DNA from: Desulfamplus sp.
GTDB lineage: Bacteria > Desulfobacterota > Desulfobacteria > Desulfobacterales > Desulfobacteraceae
Length of the DNA stretch: 9,214 bases
Direction of reading: 5' to 3'
NCBI GenBank assembly: GCA_015233755.1
Contig: JADFXA010000066.1
Span: forward strand, 1 to 9,214
Part shown: in pieces, positions 7,044 to 9,214 of the stretch
How positions within the stretch are numbered: position 1 is the first letter of the stretch
Layout of the letters: each line of letters begins with the position of its first letter
The notes under the pieces: generated by a model
Database searches by the model: none
What the model was told of the DNA's origin: nothing
The model's input: only the letters and a program-made list of their open reading frames with translations
Position numbers and translations under genes: made by a program

Positions 7044-7498
7044 GAAAAGCAACGCCAGCAGATGTTAAGTCAATTCATGCAATTCTTCAGTTATATGGAA
7101 AAAAAGGTGAGCTCCTTGCAAGACCGTTAAGTGAATTATATGACCATATTCGCGATTTTTGGGTCTATACTGAGGAAACTACTGGCGAAGTGTTAGGTTG
7201 TTGTGCCCTTCAATTCTGCTGGTCTAACCTTGCAGAAATTAGATCTCTTGCAGTTGTGGAAACAGCTCATGGCAGGGGTATCGGCACTATGTTGGTTGAT
7301 AGAACAATACAAGAGGCAGAAGTCTTTAAAATGCCAAAACTATTTACCCTTACTTATAGACCAACTTTTTTTCAAAGATTTGGATTTGAGCAGATAGATA
7401 GAGCAGAGCTTCCAATAAAAATATGGTCAGGTTGTATCACATGCGTAAATTTCCCTGACTGCAACGAGATTGCTATGCTTAAGCGTATAAAGATTTGA
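7037..7498 (+). CDS. GNAT N-acetyltransferase, probable short-type N-acetylglutamate synthase (ArgA-like)
   Basis: A 153-residue single GNAT domain. Acetyl-CoA motif A is clear: EIRSLAVVETAHGRGIGTML (residues 67-86), with the pyrophosphate-binding GRGIGT at 79-84; YRPTFFQRFGF (107-117) is motif B. The C-terminus carries Cys133, Cys136 and Cys142 in a C-x2-C-x5-C pattern followed by NEIAM, a tail I associate with short stand-alone ArgA proteins of Deltaproteobacteria, Firmicutes and actinobacteria. That family acetylates L-glutamate with acetyl-CoA, the first step of arginine synthesis, and lacks the kinase-like regulatory domain of classical ArgA. Glutamate specificity is inferred. The ATG overlaps the upstream stop by 7 nt, so it is co-translated with the chemosensory genes, an odd setting for a biosynthetic enzyme. 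A different acetyl acceptor, even a protein, cannot be excluded. Confidence 0.85.
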   Translation: MLRKATPADVKSIHAILQLYGKKGELLARPLSELYDHIRDFWVYTEETTGEVLGCCALQFCWSNLAEIRSLAVVETAHGRGIGTMLVDRTIQEAEVFKMPKLFTLTYRPTFFQRFGFEQIDRAELPIKIWSGCITCVNFPDCNEIAMLKRIKI

Positions 7499-7539
7499 CT
7501 TCATAATGTTTTGGGTGAAAATATAATTGGTGTAAATAC

Positions 7540-7572
7540 AGGTTTGACAACTTTTTAAAAGTTGCCAAACCT
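7540..7572. terminator. Inverted repeat between convergent genes, probable terminator
   Basis: AGGTTTGACAACTTTT and AAAAGTTGCCAAACCT are inverted copies of 16 nt with one mismatch, separated by one base (the real loop would open to several bases). The sequence then reads TTCTTG on the + strand, only a weak U-tract. The hairpin lies 42 bp after the GNAT stop and 57 bp beyond the pgk stop, where both converging transcripts would need to end. The - strand side lacks a good U-run. The remainder of the 130-bp gap shows nothing else clear. Confidence 0.6.
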
Positions 7573-7628
7573 TTCTTGATTCAATAGCATTTAAAAGCTT
7601 GTCATTAACTATTTGTTGATATTGACAA

Positions 7629-8861
7629 TCAAAACTTACTTTTCTCAAGAGCCAATACACCTGGAAGCTCCTTTCCTTCCATTAAATGGAGAAATGCCCC
7701 CCCACCAGTTGAGATGTAGCTTACCTTATTTTCAACACCGCACACTTTAGCCGCAAGCCCTGTGTCTCCACCACCAACAACAGAAAATGCTCCAGATTCT
7801 GCAATTGCTTTACTTATTGCCATTGTTCCGTTACAAAATCTTTCCATCTCAAAAACACCCATAGGACCATTCCAAACAATTGTTTTTGCACTATTAATCA
7901 GCTCACAAAACAGTTGAGAACTTTTCTCTCCAATATCTAATGCCAACCAACCTTGTGGAATAGGCTTACCAGATTGAGCAAGATCAATGGTTTGCTTTTC
8001 TGCATCTTTATCAAATCTTGAGGCAAAAACAAGGTCGATTGGTAATTGTAGTCTGACCCCTTTTTCTTTAGCCTCATTGATAATTTTTGCAGCAGTCTCA
8101 ACAAGCTCTTCTTCAACCATAGATGCACCAACATCAATGCCCTGGCTTTTCAGAAAAGTGTTGGCCATTGCCCCCCCAATTATAAGGGTATCAACGCAAT
8201 TTAGCATATTTTCAAGCGCTGCAAGTTTACTTGATACTTTAGCACCGCCAATTATCGCAACAAGAGGTCTTACTGGGTTTTTGATTGCATCACTATAGCA
8301 TTGAATCTCTTTTTCAAGTAAAAAACCAGCAACTGACTCTTTAACCATCATAGGAAGAGCTGTTACAGATGCCTCTTTTCTATGCGAAACTGCAAAAGCA
8401 TCATTAATATAAACATCACAAAAAGATGCCAGCTCTTTAACAAAATTAGGCTCCGCTGTTTTTTCTCCTTCATGGAATCTTAGATTTTCAAGAAGCACAA
8501 TTTCACCTTCTTTTAACTCAGATACTTTTTTCTCAACTTCACTTCCTATACAATCAGAGATAAAATTAACGGTTCGCATCTTAACATCTCCTTCAACCTT
8601 GGCACTCTTTAAAAGAAGTTCAGATAAACGTGTTGCAGCAGGTTTTAAAGATAACGCTGGCACAACCTTACCTTTAGGGCGTCCCATGTGAGATATAAGA
8701 ATAATTTTTGCGTTGTTCTCAAGAAGATAATTAATTAAAGGCAGAGTTTCTCTTATTCTATTGTCATCAGTTATATTTAAGTGCTCGTCCATTGGAAGGT
8801 TATAATCTACACGAACCATTACTCTTTTTGCTGAAACCTTAATGTCTTTTACTGATTTCAT
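7629..8861 (-). CDS. pgk: Phosphoglycerate kinase
   Basis: A complete 410-residue enzyme, slightly longer than the usual bacterial 390-400. It catalyses reversible phosphate transfer between 1,3-bisphosphoglycerate and ADP in glycolysis and gluconeogenesis, in the cytoplasm. Substrate-binding features in the N-terminal lobe are RVDYNLP (17-23, Asp19 and Asn21), SHMGRPKG (57-64), ENLRFHEGE (125-133, Arg128) and NDAFAVSHR (153-161, Arg161). The nucleotide lobe shows GGAKVSSKL (205-213), NGPMGVFE (331-338), the GGGDT loop (363-367) and STGGGAFLHLMEGKELPG (384-401). All are intact, so it should be active. The start ATG has a good TGAGG ribosome site 7 nt upstream. It is convergent with the che operon and follows a small Cys-rich gene on the same strand after 92 bp. 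No gap, tpi or other glycolytic gene is in the window. Confidence 0.98.
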   Translation of the reverse strand: MKSVKDIKVSAKRVMVRVDYNLPMDEHLNITDDNRIRETLPLINYLLENNAKIILISHMGRPKGKVVPALSLKPAATRLSELLLKSAKVEGDVKMRTVNFISDCIGSEVEKKVSELKEGEIVLLENLRFHEGEKTAEPNFVKELASFCDVYINDAFAVSHRKEASVTALPMMVKESVAGFLLEKEIQCYSDAIKNPVRPLVAIIGGAKVSSKLAALENMLNCVDTLIIGGAMANTFLKSQGIDVGASMVEEELVETAAKIINEAKEKGVRLQLPIDLVFASRFDKDAEKQTIDLAQSGKPIPQGWLALDIGEKSSQLFCELINSAKTIVWNGPMGVFEMERFCNGTMAISKAIAESGAFSVVGGGDTGLAAKVCGVENKVSYISTGGGAFLHLMEGKELPGVLALEKSKF

Positions 8862-8868
8862 ATTTTAA

Positions 8869-8873
8869 CCTCA
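8869..8873 (-). promoter_or_regulatory. Ribosome binding site of pgk
   Basis: On the - strand TGAGG lies 7 nt upstream of the pgk ATG (8861). This is the best-spaced Shine-Dalgarno site in the window and supports this start. Confidence 0.65.
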
Positions 8874-8925
8874 GATTATGTTTTCATTCAAAAATTTTAA
8901 CCAATAAATAATTGTATGCCGAACG

Positions 8926-8953
8926 ATTATCCCCAATAACATTATGTTGTCAT
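8926..8953 (-). promoter_or_regulatory. Candidate pgk promoter with a palindrome in its spacer
   Basis: On the - strand ATGACA (8953-8948) and GATAAT (8931-8926) are separated by 16 nt, each one mismatch from the sigma70 consensus. The -35 box immediately follows the stop codon of the upstream gene, in the 92-bp gap before pgk. A perfect 5-bp-arm palindrome, AACATTATGTT (8938-8948 on +), fills much of the spacer and could be an operator or a chance AT-rich dyad. The promoter would leave a 5' leader of about 55-60 nt. Confidence 0.4.
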
Positions 8954-9214
8954 TTATAATTTGAAATTACTTACTCGTTCTTTTTCTTTACTAAGAGCCT
9001 TTTTTTTTGACCATCTTTCAAAAAAACCAATAACTCCAGCTTTTTCACCACGCTCAAGTATCTCTTCTTGCACATCTATTCCCTTTGAGCCTGACATTGC
9101 TTTTCTAAGACAAGCAGTTTTGTATGCACAAAGATACATACAGTTATCAGGAGTCTCTCTCAATCCTCTGCTGCCCATGGGAAAGACAATTTCAAGATTA
9201 CCAAAACATTCTGG
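8954..9214 (-). CDS. Small conserved Cys-containing protein of unknown function (N-terminus outside window)
   Basis: The frame is open to the window edge; the ATG at 9178 is probably internal because the 12 codons before it (PECFGNLEIVFP) continue a coherent protein. The visible 86 residues have a Cys-rich front half: PECFG, then NCMYLC (C-x3-C) and a further Cys in KTACLRKAM, followed by a charged helical tail rich in Lys and Glu. The spacing of four Cys suggests a small zinc or iron-sulfur site (inference). The pattern (Cys-Phe-Gly, VFPMG, GLR, KTxCLRxAM) resembles short proteins I recall from sulfate reducers, with no function known to me. No membrane segment is visible. It lies upstream of pgk on the same strand, and transcription may read through. 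Length and start cannot be given. Confidence 0.7.
   Translation of the reverse strand, partial: PECFGNLEIVFPMGSRGLRETPDNCMYLCAYKTACLRKAMSGSKGIDVQEEILERGEKAGVIGFFERWSKKKALSKEKERVSNFKL

Noticed and set aside
7427..7660. 77-codon - strand frame spanning the gap between the GNAT gene and pgk
   Set aside because: It overlaps both real genes, crosses the inverted repeat and has no coherent protein character.
7987..8298. 103-codon open frame antisense to pgk
   Set aside because: It lies inside a strongly conserved phosphoglycerate kinase sequence and has no independent support.

Overview
The window is an AT-rich bacterial chromosome segment (roughly 37-40% GC by eye) that reads as vertically inherited core sequence. 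I see no insertion sequences, integrases, tRNAs, rRNAs or CRISPR repeats. The gene content suggests an anaerobic member of the Desulfobacterota (former Deltaproteobacteria, Desulfobacterales-like). This rests on a che cluster with a hybrid CheA-REC and a HEAT-repeat response regulator, a short stand-alone ArgA-type acetyltransferase with a C-terminal Cys motif, and a small Cys-rich protein next to pgk. It is an inference from gene style; no taxonomic marker is present.

Positions 1-7043 (+ strand) form a chemosensory operon. It begins with a 5'-truncated hybrid cheA (kinase core, two CheW-like domains and a C-terminal receiver), followed by cheW, cheB and cheR, and ends with a HEAT-repeat protein that carries a C-terminal receiver domain. 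A GNAT acetyltransferase resembling short N-acetylglutamate synthases overlaps the last che gene by 7 nt and closes the transcription unit. A GC-poor inverted repeat at 7540-7572 lies between this operon and the convergent pgk gene and probably terminates one or both transcripts.

Positions 7629-9214 (- strand) hold phosphoglycerate kinase and, upstream of it, the C-terminal part of a small conserved Cys-containing protein that runs off the right edge. A plausible sigma70-type promoter with a small palindrome in its spacer lies in the 92-bp gap upstream of pgk.

Functionally, CheW would couple receptors (not in this window) to CheA. CheA would phosphorylate the receivers of CheB, of itself and of the HEAT protein, while CheR and CheB would set receptor methylation. 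No free-standing CheY, no CheC/CheD/CheX/CheZ and no flagellar or pilus gene is visible, so the output is unknown. The HEAT-REC protein is the best candidate for a system-specific output or adaptor and is the most interesting element here. The longest stretch without a gene is about 130 bp; no gap exceeds 300 bases.
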